From Miltoncostaea oceani (GTDB lineage Bacteria; Actinomycetota; Thermoleophilia; Miltoncostaeales; Miltoncostaeaceae), in assembly GCF_018141545.1 (NCBI RefSeq), contig NZ_CP064356.1, positions 1,811,001-1,875,000 of the forward strand: a DNA stretch of 64,000 nucleotides. The letters are read 5' to 3'. The translations under genes and the position numbers were made by a program. Of this stretch, positions 40,833 through 49,717 are shown in pieces. Position 1 is the stretch's first letter; each line of letters opens with the position of its first letter. The notes beneath the pieces were generated by a model. The model saw nothing but the letters and a program-made list of their open reading frames with translations, was not told where the DNA came from and ran no database searches.

Positions 40833-40848
40833 TCTGACCTTAGTCAGA
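40833..40848 (-). promoter_or_regulatory. MarR-type operator over leaderless promoter
   Basis: TCTGAC-N4-GTCAGA. On the minus strand the -10 TAAGGT (40842-40837) lies inside the palindrome and is followed by six bases and ATG 40830. Dimer binding would cover the -10 and the transcription start. Confidence 0.68.
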
Positions 40849-41016
40849 TGATGTCGGCGTCGTCCAGTGCCCGTTCGGCTCCGCGCGGCGCGACGACCGA
40901 GGGGTGCGGGAGCGACGGACCTACGCCTCCGGCCAGCTGACGGGGTCCCATGGCGCCCGTACGCTCCGCCCCGCCGCCCGCGCGTCCGGCGGGCCATCCG
41001 GGGCAGGGGGGACGGC

Positions 41017-41763
41017 ATGGGCGTGGAGAACGGCAGCGGGGACCGGGTGGCCCGCGCCGGTCGGCGGCTCCCGCACGTCGTCGCGGTGGCGACGGCGCTC
41101 GTGCTCTCGGCCGTCGTGGTCCCGGCGGCGGGGGCCGTCACGCTGCGGGGGACGGTCAGCGACGTCATCGACGGCGACACCATCAGGGTCGTGTCGCGGG
41201 GGTTCGAGACGCCGGTCCGGCTGATCGGCGTCGACACCCCCGAGACCCGGCACCCGACGACGGGCGTCCAGTGCTTCGGACCCGAGGCCACGGCCCGCAC
41301 CACCCGGCTGCTGCCCGAGGGGACGGCGGTGCGGCTCGTCACCGACCCGACCCAGGACGTGCGCGACCGCTACGGCCGCCTGCTCGCCTACGTCTACCGG
41401 GCGGGGCGCTCCGGCCCGACGGGCTCCGTCAACTTCTCCCTCGTCCGGAGCGGCCACGCCCGCGCCTACGTCCACGACGGCGTCCGCTTCCGGTACGCCG
41501 TGCCGTTCCTGCGGGCCCACAGCCGGGCGCGGACGGCGAAGCTCGGCCTCTGGGGCCCGCCGTGCCGCGGCCGGGTCGCGATGCCCGACGCCGCGCGGCC
41601 CGCATCCTCCGGCGACTGCGACCCGAACTACGCGGGCGCGTGCATCGCCCCCGGACCCCCCGACGTCGACTGCATCGCCATACCCGACCGGAACTTCCGC
41701 GTCATCGGAGTGGACGTCCACCGCCTCGACGTCGACGGGGACGGGATCGCCTGCGAGGAGTGA
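41017..41763 (+). CDS. Secreted thermonuclease (SNase) with excalibur domain
   Basis: 248 residues. A signal peptide (hydrophobic VVAVATALVLSAVVV, cleavage near AGA40) precedes the SNase domain (about 41-190): VSDVIDGDTIRV, VRLIGVDTPETRHP, DRYGRLLAYVY and the late GLWG motif. The C-terminal excalibur-type Ca-binding domain reads DCDPNYAGACIAP, then DVHRLDVDGDGIACEE, with four cysteines. Probably an exported or wall-associated nuclease. A purine-rich AGGGGG site precedes the ATG, and a TACGCT at 40960-40965 may be its -10. Confidence 0.93.
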   Translation: MGVENGSGDRVARAGRRLPHVVAVATALVLSAVVVPAAGAVTLRGTVSDVIDGDTIRVVSRGFETPVRLIGVDTPETRHPTTGVQCFGPEATARTTRLLPEGTAVRLVTDPTQDVRDRYGRLLAYVYRAGRSGPTGSVNFSLVRSGHARAYVHDGVRFRYAVPFLRAHSRARTAKLGLWGPPCRGRVAMPDAARPASSGDCDPNYAGACIAPGPPDVDCIAIPDRNFRVIGVDVHRLDVDGDGIACEE

Positions 41764-41766
41764 GGC

Positions 41767-41798
41767 CCCGTGGCCCCGGCTCCCGCCGGGACCACGGG
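41767..41798. terminator. Bidirectional hairpin after nuclease gene
   Basis: CCCGTGG / CCACGGG outer stem with inner CCGGC / GCCGG, between convergent stops at 41763 and 41807. Confidence 0.55.
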
Positions 41799-41806
41799 TG
41801 GACGGT

Positions 41807-42244
41807 TCAGGAGGGGAGGGGCTCCAGGCGCACGAGCGGGATCGTCCGGTCGGTCTTCGCCTGATACTTCTCGTAGTCCGGCCAGATCTGCGCCATCTGG
41901 TCCCAGACCTCGGCGCGGTGGTCACCCTCGATCGTGGTCGCCCGGGCGGTCATGACGTCGGGGCCGACCTGGATCGTCACCTCCGGCCGGTCACGCAGGT
42001 TGAGGTACCAGGCGGGGTGCTCCGGGGTGCCGCCCTTCGACGCGACCACCACGTAGGCGTCGCCGTCGCGTCCGTAGATCAACGGCGTGCGGCGCAGGCG
42101 CCCGCTGCGCCGGCCCCGGGTCGTCAGAAGCAGGGTGGGGACCCCCCGCCACAGGTGGCCGTCCTCCCCGTCCGACTCCACGTACGACCGCAGGTGCTCC
42201 GCCACCCACCCGGTCTCGGGGTCGATGGGCTCCTCGTCGCTCAT
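41807..42244 (-). CDS. Deazaflavin (F420)-dependent nitroreductase family protein
   Basis: 145-residue split-barrel protein of the Ddn-type family. It contains LLTTRGRRSGRLRRTPLIY, VASKGGTPEHPAWYLNLRDRPEVTIQVG and the C-terminal YEKYQAKTDRTIPLVRLEP, all typical of F420H2-dependent reductases. This suggests the host makes cofactor F420, consistent with an actinobacterial origin. GAGGAG precedes ATG 42244. The physiological substrate, probably a quinone or enone, is unknown. Confidence 0.9.
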   Translation of the reverse strand: MSDEEPIDPETGWVAEHLRSYVESDGEDGHLWRGVPTLLLTTRGRRSGRLRRTPLIYGRDGDAYVVVASKGGTPEHPAWYLNLRDRPEVTIQVGPDVMTARATTIEGDHRAEVWDQMAQIWPDYEKYQAKTDRTIPLVRLEPLPS

Positions 42245-42294
42245 GGCGTGCTCCTCGCTGCGGGGTCCGGGCCGGCGGGGACGCCGGCCGGCGG

Positions 42295-43737
42295 CTACAT
42301 GTCGTAGGGGTCCTCGCCCATCGTGGGGACCCGCCGGGCGAGCCCCTCCGCCTGGGCGACCTCGATCACCTTCGCCGCGACCGTCGGCGCGACGTTGCGG
42401 TTGAACACGCTCGGGATGATGTAGTCCTCGTTCAGCTCGTCGTCCGAGATGCAGGCCGCGATCGCCTCGGCGGCCGCGACCTTCATCCCCTCGGAGATCT
42501 GCGTCGCGCGGCACGCGAGGGCGCCCTTGAAGATGCCCGGGAACGCCAGGACGTTGTTGATCTGGTTCGGGTAGTCCGACCGCCCCGTCGCCATCACCCG
42601 GACGTAGGGGGCGGCGATCTCCGGCATGATCTCCGGCGTCGGGTTCGCCATCGCGAAGACGATCGGGTCCTTCGCCATCGTCTTCAGCTGCTCGACCGAG
42701 AACGTCCCCGGGCCGGACAGGCCGAGGAACAGGTTCGCGCCCCGGATGGCCTCCGTCATGCCGCCCCGGACACCCTCCGGGTTGGTGTTCTCGGCGTACC
42801 AGTCCTTCATGAAGTTCATGTTCTCGGTGCGGCCCTTGTAGATCGCGCCCTTCGAGTCGCAGCCGATGATGTTGGTGACGCCGGCGTTCATCAGGATCTT
42901 CGAGCACGCGACACCGGACGCGCCGACGCCCGAGACCACGACCTTCAGGTTCTCGATGCGCTCCCCCGTGATCTTCAGGGAGTTCAGGAGCGCCGCGAGC
43001 ACCACGATGGCGGTGCCGTGCTGGTCGTCGTGGAAGACCGGGATGTCGAGGGTCTCCTTCAGGCGGTCCTCCACCTCGAAGCAGACCGGCGCCGCGATGT
43101 CCTCCAGGTTGATCCCGCCCCACGCCGGGGCGATCGCCGTGATCGTCCGGATCAGGACCTCGGGGTCCTTCGAGTCGATGCAGATGGGGTAGGAGTCGAC
43201 GTCGCCGAACTCCTTGAAGAGCATCGACTTGCCCTCCATCACCGGCATGCCGGCGGCGGCGCCGATGTCGCCGAGGCCGAGGACCGCGGTGCCGTTCGTG
43301 ATGACGGCGACCATGTTGCGCTTGAGGGTGAAGTCGAAGACCTTCGACCGGTCCTCCGCGATGGCCGCGCAGACGCGGGCGACGCCCGGCATGTAGGCCG
43401 TCGAGAGGTCGTCGCGGGTCTCGAGCGGCACCCGGGTCGTCATCTCGATCTTGCCGCCCTGGTGCATCCGGAACGTCCGGTCGAACGACGACAGCACCGT
43501 GACCCCGTCGAGGCTCCCGGCGGCGGCGACGATCGCGTCGGCGTGCTCCTGGTCGGAGGCGTTCACCACGATCTCGCGGATCACCGAGTTCACCCCGGTC
43601 CCCACGATGTCGATCGCCCCGATGTCCCCGCCGACCTCGCCGATCGCCGTGGTCAACGCGCCGAGGAGGGCCGTCTGCGCGGACTCCGTCTCGACGCGGA
43701 TGGTGACGCTGTACTGGGCGCTCGGCGTGACGGCCAA
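42295..43737 (-). CDS. NAD(P)-dependent malic enzyme with N-terminal ACT domain
   Basis: 480 residues; oxidative decarboxylation of malate to pyruvate. An N-terminal ACT-like domain (about 1-85: [20 protein letters not shown]) suggests amino-acid or metabolite control. The catalytic part has [29 protein letters not shown], the metal motif [26 protein letters not shown] and the nucleotide motif [20 protein letters not shown] 43737 is chosen because GAGGAG lies six bases upstream and no ATG/GTG lies between the promoter and the domain. Divergent from polA. Confidence 0.92.
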   Translation of the reverse strand: MAVTPSAQYSVTIRVETESAQTALLGALTTAIGEVGGDIGAIDIVGTGVNSVIREIVVNASDQEHADAIVAAAGSLDGVTVLSSFDRTFRMHQGGKIEMTTRVPLETRDDLSTAYMPGVARVCAAIAEDRSKVFDFTLKRNMVAVITNGTAVLGLGDIGAAAGMPVMEGKSMLFKEFGDVDSYPICIDSKDPEVLIRTITAIAPAWGGINLEDIAAPVCFEVEDRLKETLDIPVFHDDQHGTAIVVLAALLNSLKITGERIENLKVVVSGVGASGVACSKILMNAGVTNIIGCDSKGAIYKGRTENMNFMKDWYAENTNPEGVRGGMTEAIRGANLFLGLSGPGTFSVEQLKTMAKDPIVFAMANPTPEIMPEIAAPYVRVMATGRSDYPNQINNVLAFPGIFKGALACRATQISEGMKVAAAEAIAACISDDELNEDYIIPSVFNRNVAPTVAAKVIEVAQAEGLARRVPTMGEDPYDM

Positions 43738-43786
43738 GATGACTCCTCGGGAGGTGCGGGGCGGCCCCGGGATCGGGCGGGGCGCC

Positions 43787-43812
43787 AGCATATCGGGCGC
43801 CCCGGGTATCCT
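43787..43812. promoter_or_regulatory. Back-to-back promoters of malic enzyme and polA
   Basis: TATGCT (minus, 43787-43792) serves malic enzyme; TATCCT (plus, 43807-43812) lies seven bases before the polA ATG. The hexamers are 14 bases apart, so the two polymerases would clash. Confidence 0.6.
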
Positions 43813-43819
43813 GGCCGGG

Positions 43820-46402
43820 ATGCCGGACACCGCCGCCCCGCCCGTTACGGGCCCCCTGCTGCTGATCGACGGCAACAGCCTGGCCTACCGCGCCTTCCAC
43901 GCCCTCCCCGACACCATCGCGACCGCCGAGGGCTTCCCCACCAACGCCCTCTACGGCCTCGCCGCGATGATGATGAAGATGCTCGCCGAGGAGCGGCCCG
44001 CCCGGGTCGTCGTCGCGTGGGACCCGAAGGGCAAGACCTTCCGGCACGAGCGCGAGCCGACGTACAAGGCGAACCGGTCGGCGACGCCCGACCTGCTGCG
44101 CGAGCAGCAGAAGCACTTCCGCCCCCTCATGGAGGCGTTCGGCTTCGTCAACACCGAGGTCCCGGGGTACGAGGCCGACGACGTGCTCGGCACGCTCGCC
44201 CGCCGCGGCGAGGAGCAGGGCATCCCCGTCGTGATCCTCACGGGCGACCGCGACGCCTTCCAGCTCGTGACCGACGGGGTCAGCGTCATGGCGACGGGCC
44301 GCGGGGTGACCGACACGACCCTCTACACCCCGGCCGCCGTCCTCGAGCGCTACGGCATCGGCCCCGAGCTGATGACCGACTTCCGCGGCATGGTCGGCGA
44401 CCCGAGCGACAACCTGCCGGGCGTGCCGGGCATCGGGGAGAAGGGCGCCTCCCAGCTCCTGCAGAAGTACGGCAGCCTCGACGCCATCCTCGACCACGCC
44501 TCCGAGCAGACGCCGAAGCGCCGCGAGGCCCTGGAGATCCACGCCGAGAACGCCCGCAAGACGCGCGACCTGGCGGTCATCGACTGCGAGACCCCCGTCG
44601 AGCTGGAGCTCGACGACGTCCCGCCGCTCGACTTCGGGCCGGAGCGCATGGCCGCGCTGCGGGAGGTGTTCCAGCGGTTCGAGTTCGGCAGCCTCGAGCG
44701 CCGCCTCGGGGAGCTCGCCGACGGGGCCGAGCCCGTCGCCGCCCCCGCCGCCCACACCGTCGCCGTCACGGCCTCCGAGGCCTCGCCCGAGGACCTCGCC
44801 ATGCGCTTCGCCGGCGCCGCCGGCCTCAGCCTCGCCCTCTCCGAGGACGCGTGGGCCGTCGCGGGGGAGGGGCCGGAGGTCGCCACCGGCCCCCTCGGGG
44901 AGGGCGTCGGCGCCGCGCTGGCCCGGTCCCTCGCGGGCGCCGCCGTCGCCTGCCACGACGCGAAGGCCGTGGTGCGGGACACCGGCGACGAGCTGCGCCC
45001 CGTCCACGACACGATGATCGCGGCCTACCTGCTGGAGCCGCGCCGCCGCGGCTACCCCCTGGAGGAGCTCGCCGCCGACGCCGGCATCGGCGTCGACGGC
45101 GAGCCGGACCCCGTCGTCCGCGACGCCGCCCTCGTCCGCGAGCTCACCGAGCGGCAGAGGGCCGGCCTCGCGCGGGAGGGCCTCGAGCCGCTCTACCACG
45201 AGATCGAGCTGCCGACGACGCGGGTTCTCGCGGCGATGGAGCGCGTCGGCGTGAAGCTCGACGTCCCCCGTCTCGGGGAGATCGCCGCCCGGGTGCGCGA
45301 CCGCGCCGACGAGCTGCGCGACCGGATCTGGGAGCTCGCCGGCGGCGAGTTCGTCATCGAGTCCCCCAAGCAGCTCGGCCAGGTGCTGTTCGAGCGGCTC
45401 GAGCTGCCGACCTTCCGCAAGGGCAAGACCGGCTGGAGCACCGACCGCAAGGTGCTGAAGCTCCTCGAGGACAAGCACCCGATCGTCCCGCTGATCGGGC
45501 AGTACCGGGAGCTCACCAAGCTCGACAACACCTACCTGTCGGCGCTGCCCGACCAGGTCGACGAGAACGGGCGCCTGCACACCACGTTCAACCAGACCGT
45601 GGCCGAGACCGGCCGGCTCTCGTCGACGAACCCCAACCTGCAGAACATCCCGGTCCGCACGACCATCGGCCGCGAGATCCGGGGGGCGTTCACCACCGAC
45701 CCCGGCTGGGTCCTGGTGAGCTGCGACTACAGCCAGGTGGAGCTGCGGATCCTGGCCCACTGCTCCGGCGAGCCCGCCCTCGCCGACGCGTTCCGGCGGG
45801 GCGAGGACGTCCACCGCGCCACCGCGGCGGAGGTGTTCGGCATGGCGCCCGCCGACGTCGACCGCCAGACGCGGGACCGGGCGAAGGCCGTCAACTTCGG
45901 CATCGTCTACGGCATCAGCGACTTCGGGCTCTCGGAGCAGCTGGGCATCCCCCGCGCCGACGCCCGCAACTACATCGACGCGTACCTGGCGCGGTACCCG
46001 CGGGTGCGCAGCTTCATCGACACCACCATCGCCGCCGCCGCCCAGGACGGCTTCGTCACGACGCTGCTGGGACGCCGCCGGCCGATCCCGGAGCTGACGG
46101 GCGCGACCGTCCAGCAGCGCCAGCTCGGCGAGCGGCTCGCCGTCAACACGGTCATCCAGGGGACGGCCGCCGACATCATCAAGGTGGCGATGGTCGCGGC
46201 GCACGACGCCCTCGCCGCGGAGGGCCTGGAGGCGCGGCTGATCCTCCAGATCCACGACGAGCTGCTGCTGGAGGCGCCCGCCGGGGAGGCGGTGCGCGCC
46301 GCCGCCGTCGTGCGCGCGGCGATGGTCGGGGCGTACCCGCTCGACCCGCCGCTGTCCGTGGACGTCGGCACCGGGGAGACGTGGCTCGACGCGAAGTCGT
46401 AG
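43820..46402 (+). CDS. polA: DNA polymerase I
   Basis: 860 residues. The N-terminal 5' nuclease (about 10-300) has LLIDGNSLAYRAFHALP, VPGYEADDVLGTLAR, TGDRDAFQLV and GDPSDNLPGVPGIGEKGASQLL. The middle domain (about 310-480) is divergent and lacks the DEDD proofreading residues, as in Taq. The polymerase domain has motif A DYSQVELRILAH (Asp near 636), motif B RAKAVNFGIVYGISDFGLS and motif C QIHDELLLEAP. Functions in repair and primer removal. ATG 43820 is leaderless after TATCCT. It overlaps the next gene by 22 bases. Confidence 0.96.
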   Translation: MPDTAAPPVTGPLLLIDGNSLAYRAFHALPDTIATAEGFPTNALYGLAAMMMKMLAEERPARVVVAWDPKGKTFRHEREPTYKANRSATPDLLREQQKHFRPLMEAFGFVNTEVPGYEADDVLGTLARRGEEQGIPVVILTGDRDAFQLVTDGVSVMATGRGVTDTTLYTPAAVLERYGIGPELMTDFRGMVGDPSDNLPGVPGIGEKGASQLLQKYGSLDAILDHASEQTPKRREALEIHAENARKTRDLAVIDCETPVELELDDVPPLDFGPERMAALREVFQRFEFGSLERRLGELADGAEPVAAPAAHTVAVTASEASPEDLAMRFAGAAGLSLALSEDAWAVAGEGPEVATGPLGEGVGAALARSLAGAAVACHDAKAVVRDTGDELRPVHDTMIAAYLLEPRRRGYPLEELAADAGIGVDGEPDPVVRDAALVRELTERQRAGLAREGLEPLYHEIELPTTRVLAAMERVGVKLDVPRLGEIAARVRDRADELRDRIWELAGGEFVIESPKQLGQVLFERLELPTFRKGKTGWSTDRKVLKLLEDKHPIVPLIGQYRELTKLDNTYLSALPDQVDENGRLHTTFNQTVAETGRLSSTNPNLQNIPVRTTIGREIRGAFTTDPGWVLVSCDYSQVELRILAHCSGEPALADAFRRGEDVHRATAAEVFGMAPADVDRQTRDRAKAVNFGIVYGISDFGLSEQLGIPRADARNYIDAYLARYPRVRSFIDTTIAAAAQDGFVTTLLGRRRPIPELTGATVQQRQLGERLAVNTVIQGTAADIIKVAMVAAHDALAAEGLEARLILQIHDELLLEAPAGEAVRAAAVVRAAMVGAYPLDPPLSVDVGTGETWLDAKS

Positions 46403-47046
46403 GGGAGGGGGAGGACCCCTACCGGGTCCTGCAGGTCGACCCCGCCGCGTGCCCCGAGGTCATCACCGCCGCGTTCACCGTCCTGCGGGAGATGGTGCTC
46501 GGCGACGACTCCGACGACGCGCCCCGCCGCCTCGCCGCGCTCAACGCGGCGCACCGCACCCTGACGGACCCCCTCCGGCGCGCGGCGCACGACGCGCGGG
46601 GCCACCACGTCGCCCAGGTCAACATCGCCCTGCCGCGCGAGCCGCTCGACTCGGATCTGCTCGCCGACTTCGTCGCCGCGCTCGACCCGGTCAACGCCGT
46701 GGCCGACGGCAGCCCCGGGTTCGTGTGGCGCCTCCAGACCGAGGAGGGCGACGCCACGGCCGTGCGGGCCTTCGGCGACGACCGGCTGATCGTGAACATG
46801 TCGGTGTGGGAGTCCGTCGAGGCCCTCCGCGCCTTCACCTACGGCGCCGACCACCTCGCGGTGCTGCGCCGCCGCCGGGAGTGGTTCGCGCGCCTCGGGC
46901 AGCCCGAGACGGTGCTGTGGTGGGTGCCGGCCGGCACGGTCCCCACCGTCGCCGACGCCGAGGAACGCCTCGCCACGCTCCGCGCGCACGGGCCGGCCCC
47001 GCGGGCGTTCACGCTCCGCGAGGCCTTCCCGCCGCCCGGCGACTGA
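46381..47046 (+). CDS. J-domain-like protein fused to DUF3291
   Basis: 221 residues. The first 75 read like a J domain (DPYRVLQVDPAACPEVITAAF, RLAALNAAHRTLTDPLRRAAHDAR), but the HPD motif that activates Hsp70 is missing and replaced by REMVLGDDSDD. The rest is a DUF3291 domain: VAQVNIALPREPLDSDLLADFVAALDPVN, GSPGFVWRLQ, LIVNMSVWESVEALRAFTY and PETVLWWVPAGTVPTVADAEERL. GTG 46381 overlaps polA by 22 bases and no other start lies before the J-like part. Function unknown; I know DUF3291 mainly as a stand-alone domain. Confidence 0.82.
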   Translation: MARREVVGEGEDPYRVLQVDPAACPEVITAAFTVLREMVLGDDSDDAPRRLAALNAAHRTLTDPLRRAAHDARGHHVAQVNIALPREPLDSDLLADFVAALDPVNAVADGSPGFVWRLQTEEGDATAVRAFGDDRLIVNMSVWESVEALRAFTYGADHLAVLRRRREWFARLGQPETVLWWVPAGTVPTVADAEERLATLRAHGPAPRAFTLREAFPPPGD

Positions 47047-47052
47047 GGGGGC

Positions 47053-47640
47053 TCAGGCGGCGGTGGCGGCCACGCCGCGCCGCGCCGTGCGGCCGGCGAG
47101 GCCGCCCGTCGCCATCAGGGTGCCGAGGGCGAGCCAGTAGCCGCCGGCCAGCAGGCCGCCGCCGAGCATCGAGAGCGGCAGCAGGGCGACCCACGACAGG
47201 GGCAGCGCGACGGCCAGGGGGCGGGCGACGGCGCGACCACGGAACAGTGCGACGGCGACGGCGACCCAGCCGCCGAGCCACATCAGGTTCGTCACGGGCG
47301 CGGCGACGACGAACCACGCCGGGTCGGCGCCGTTGACGTTCGAGACGGTGCACGTGATCGCCAGCCCGACGAGGCCCGCGGTCGCGACCCGAGATCCGCG
47401 CCGGCCGAGCACCCCGCCGCGGCGTCCCAGGGCCAGGGTGGCGGGGATCACCAGGACCAGCACCACGGCGAGCCCGGTCAGCACGATGTGGTCGATCGGC
47501 CGGTCCACCAGCTCCCGGTCGAGGTCCTGGCGGATGGCGTACGTCGCGCCGAGGGCGGCCATGACGGCGCCGGCGGCGATGGCGATGCGACCGGCGACGC
47601 GGTCGGCGACCAGGCGTCCGAGGATCGTGGGTGCGGGCAT
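47053..47640 (-). CDS. Unknown multi-span membrane protein
   Basis: 195 residues with about five hydrophobic spans (IAIAAGAVMAALGATYA, IVLTGLAVVLVLVIPATLALG, VATAGLVGLAITCTV, LMWLGGWVAVAVALF, LLPLSMLGGGLLAGGYWLALG). No family recognised. AGAGGAG precedes ATG 47640. It is divergent from the histidine kinase gene; in NarL-type systems the neighbouring membrane protein is often the controlled target, but nothing here proves it. A repeat GTGCGCC-AC-GTGCGCC lies in the 221-bp gap. Confidence 0.7.
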   Translation of the reverse strand: MPAPTILGRLVADRVAGRIAIAAGAVMAALGATYAIRQDLDRELVDRPIDHIVLTGLAVVLVLVIPATLALGRRGGVLGRRGSRVATAGLVGLAITCTVSNVNGADPAWFVVAAPVTNLMWLGGWVAVAVALFRGRAVARPLAVALPLSWVALLPLSMLGGGLLAGGYWLALGTLMATGGLAGRTARRGVAATAA

Positions 47641-47848
47641 CGTGGGCTCCTCTCGGGGGGGGTTGCCGGCGCGGTGTGCGCCGTCCACCGGAGCATCCGG
47701 CGCGGGCCGGCCGTGGCGCGTCGGCCGGCGGTCGCGGCGCGGTGGCGCGCGGGCGCGTCCGCGGGCCGACCCCGGTCGTGCGCCACGTGCGCCCGCGGGA
47801 GGCTCCGCATGCGACCGTGGTATGACGCGGGCCGCCGGGCGGCGCACC

Positions 47849-47854
47849 TACGAT
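47849..47854 (+). promoter_or_regulatory. -10 hexamer TACGAT of histidine kinase (leaderless)
   Basis: TACGAT, seven bases, ATG 47862. The ATG three codons upstream overlaps the hexamer and cannot be the start. Confidence 0.62.
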
Positions 47855-47861
47855 GTCGCGC

Positions 47862-49013
47862 ATGACGCTCGCCGAGGACATCGCCCGCCGCCTGCGGGTG
47901 CCCCGCCCGGTCGACATGCTGATCGCGGGGGGCCTCCTGCTCTGGGCGCTCGCCGAGGCGCTGTTCGTCAACGGCCCCGGCACGCTGCCGACCCGCGTCG
48001 CCTTCGCGTTCGCGGTGACCGTCCCGCTGCTGTGGCGGCGCCGGGCGCCGCTACCGGTGCTCGCCCTGGTCTGCGGCCTGCTCGCCCTGCGCGCCGCCAC
48101 CGCCGACGTCGCCGAGTTCGGCACCGCCCCCTTCCCGAGCATGCTCGTCGCGACGTTCTCCGTGGGTGCGCACATGGGCGCCGTGTGGCTCGCCGCGCCG
48201 GCGGTGCTGCTGCCGTTCGCGACGATGCTCCTCGCCACGCGGACGGACTTCTGGAGCACCGACCCCCAGCCGGGCGACGTCGCGATCCTCTCGTTCTTCA
48301 TCGTCGCGGCGTGGGCCGCCGGCCGCCTCGTGCGGCACCGGTCGGCGCAGGCCGACGCCGCCCGCGCCGAGAGCGGGCTCCTCGCCCGCGAAGCCGTCGC
48401 CGCCGAGCGCGCCCGGGTGGCCCGGGAGCTGCACGACGTCGTCGCCCACTCCGTGTCGATCATCGCGGTGCAGGCGGGCGCCGCCGAGTCGCTCGTGGGG
48501 CGCGACCCCGACCGCGCCCGGGAGCACATCGCCTCCGTCCGCCGCACCGCCGCGGAGGCCCTGATCGAGATGCGCCGGCTGCTCGGCGTGCTGCGGGAGG
48601 ACGAGGCCGTCTACGCGCCGCAGCCGACGCTCGGCGACCTGGAGCGCCTGGTGGGGGAGGTGCGGGCCGCCGGCGTCCCCGTCGAGTTGGCGCGGGAGGG
48701 CGACGACGCCGAGCCCCTGCCGGCCGGCATCGACCTCGCCGCGTACCGGATCGTGCAGGAGGCGCTGACCAACGTCCGCCGCCACGCGGGGGCGGCCCCC
48801 ACCCGCGTCGTGGTGCGGCGGGCGCCGGGCGTCGTCGACGTGGAGGTGGTGAACGCGACGCCGAGCGGGCCGGGGGAGGGGCCGGGTGGCGGTCACGGGC
48901 TCGTCGGCATGCGCGAGCGGGTGCGGCTGTACGGCGGATCCCTCGACGCGGGGCCGCGGGAGGACGGCGGCTTCGGGGTCCGCGCCCGCCTGCCCGTGGG
49001 GGAGGCCGCGTGA
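47862..49013 (+). CDS. NarL-type sensor histidine kinase
   Basis: 383 residues. The N-terminal part carries four to five membrane helices (about 15-160) with no large sensor loop. The HisKA_3 domain has ERARVARELHDVVAHSVSIIAVQAGAAE with phospho-acceptor His191. The ATPase domain has the N box LTNVRRHAGAAPTRV and the G box GHGLVGMRERVRLYGGS. The start is fixed by the leaderless promoter. Its stop overlaps the response-regulator GTG (GTGA). Confidence 0.94.
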   Translation: MTLAEDIARRLRVPRPVDMLIAGGLLLWALAEALFVNGPGTLPTRVAFAFAVTVPLLWRRRAPLPVLALVCGLLALRAATADVAEFGTAPFPSMLVATFSVGAHMGAVWLAAPAVLLPFATMLLATRTDFWSTDPQPGDVAILSFFIVAAWAAGRLVRHRSAQADAARAESGLLAREAVAAERARVARELHDVVAHSVSIIAVQAGAAESLVGRDPDRAREHIASVRRTAAEALIEMRRLLGVLREDEAVYAPQPTLGDLERLVGEVRAAGVPVELAREGDDAEPLPAGIDLAAYRIVQEALTNVRRHAGAAPTRVVVRRAPGVVDVEVVNATPSGPGEGPGGGHGLVGMRERVRLYGGSLDAGPREDGGFGVRARLPVGEAA

Positions 49014-49696
49014 TCCGGATCGTCGTCGCCGACGACCACGCGCTGATCCGCGGGGGCCTCGCGGGGATGCTCGGCGCCGAGGACGACATCGAGGTGGTGG
49101 GGGAGGCGCCCGACGGCGCCGCCGCCGTCGACCTCGTCGTGCGCGAGCGCCCCGACGTCGTCGTCATGGACATCCGGATGCCGGTGATGGACGGCATCGC
49201 CGCCACGCGCCGGCTCGGTGAGCACGGCCTGGCGGCCCGGGTCCTGGTGCTGACGACGTTCGACCTCGACGAGTACGTCTACGAGGCCCTCCGCGCCGGG
49301 GCCGGGGGCTTCCTCCTGAAGGACGCCTCGCCGGCGCGCCTGGCCGAGGCGGTCCGCACCGTCGCCGCCGGGGAGGCGCTGTTCGCCCCGTCCGTGACGC
49401 GGCGCCTGGTGGAGCGCTTCGTGCGCCGCGCGCCGGCGCCGTCGGGGCTGCCGGAGGCGTTCGCGGGACTCACCGCCCGGGAGGTCGAGGTGGCCCGCCT
49501 CATCGCCCGCGGCCTGTCGAACGGCGAGATCGCCGGCCGGCTGTTCCTGAGCGAGGCGACGGTCAAGACCCACGTCGGCCGGGTGATGTCGAAGCTCGGC
49601 GTGCGGGACCGGGTCGGGACCGTGATCGCGGCGTACGAGGCGGGGCTCGTCGAGCCGGGGACCGGGGACGTGGCCGGGGAGGGCGCGCCCGCCTGA
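49010..49696 (+). CDS. NarL/FixJ-type response regulator
   Basis: 228 residues. The receiver domain (about 1-120) has ADDHALIRGGL, phospho-acceptor Asp54 (VVMDIRMPVMDG) and the conserved Thr/Lys (LTTF, LLKDAS). A LuxR-type helix-turn-helix (about 155-215) reads LTAREVEVARLIARGLSNGEIAGRLFLSEATVKTHVGRVMSKLGV. Translationally coupled to the kinase. Targets unknown; the divergent membrane protein and the gene itself are candidates. Confidence 0.95.
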   Translation: MIRIVVADDHALIRGGLAGMLGAEDDIEVVGEAPDGAAAVDLVVRERPDVVVMDIRMPVMDGIAATRRLGEHGLAARVLVLTTFDLDEYVYEALRAGAGGFLLKDASPARLAEAVRTVAAGEALFAPSVTRRLVERFVRRAPAPSGLPEAFAGLTAREVEVARLIARGLSNGEIAGRLFLSEATVKTHVGRVMSKLGVRDRVGTVIAAYEAGLVEPGTGDVAGEGAPA

Positions 49697-49704
49697 TTCT
49701 CCGC

Positions 49705-49710
49705 TATCCT
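49705..49710 (+). promoter_or_regulatory. -10 hexamer TATCCT of DUF4395-thioredoxin gene (leaderless)
   Basis: TATCCT, seven bases, ATG 49718. It begins only nine bases after the response-regulator stop, so the gene has its own promoter despite the tight spacing. Confidence 0.6.
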
Positions 49711-49717
49711 TCCGGTA

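Noticed and set aside
41807-46255. A 1,482-codon open frame opposite polA that ends as the F420-type reductase gene, and other very long frames opposite glyS, ppdK and uvrB
   Set aside because: High G+C removes stop codons from all frames. These translations are Arg/Pro/Gly or Val/Gly/Asp low-complexity and lie opposite clear genes; only the terminal reductase part is real.
47641-47861. Short ORFs in the gap before the histidine kinase gene
   Set aside because: They are Arg/Gly/Ala-rich without ribosome sites and lie upstream of the kinase promoter; composition alone explains them.
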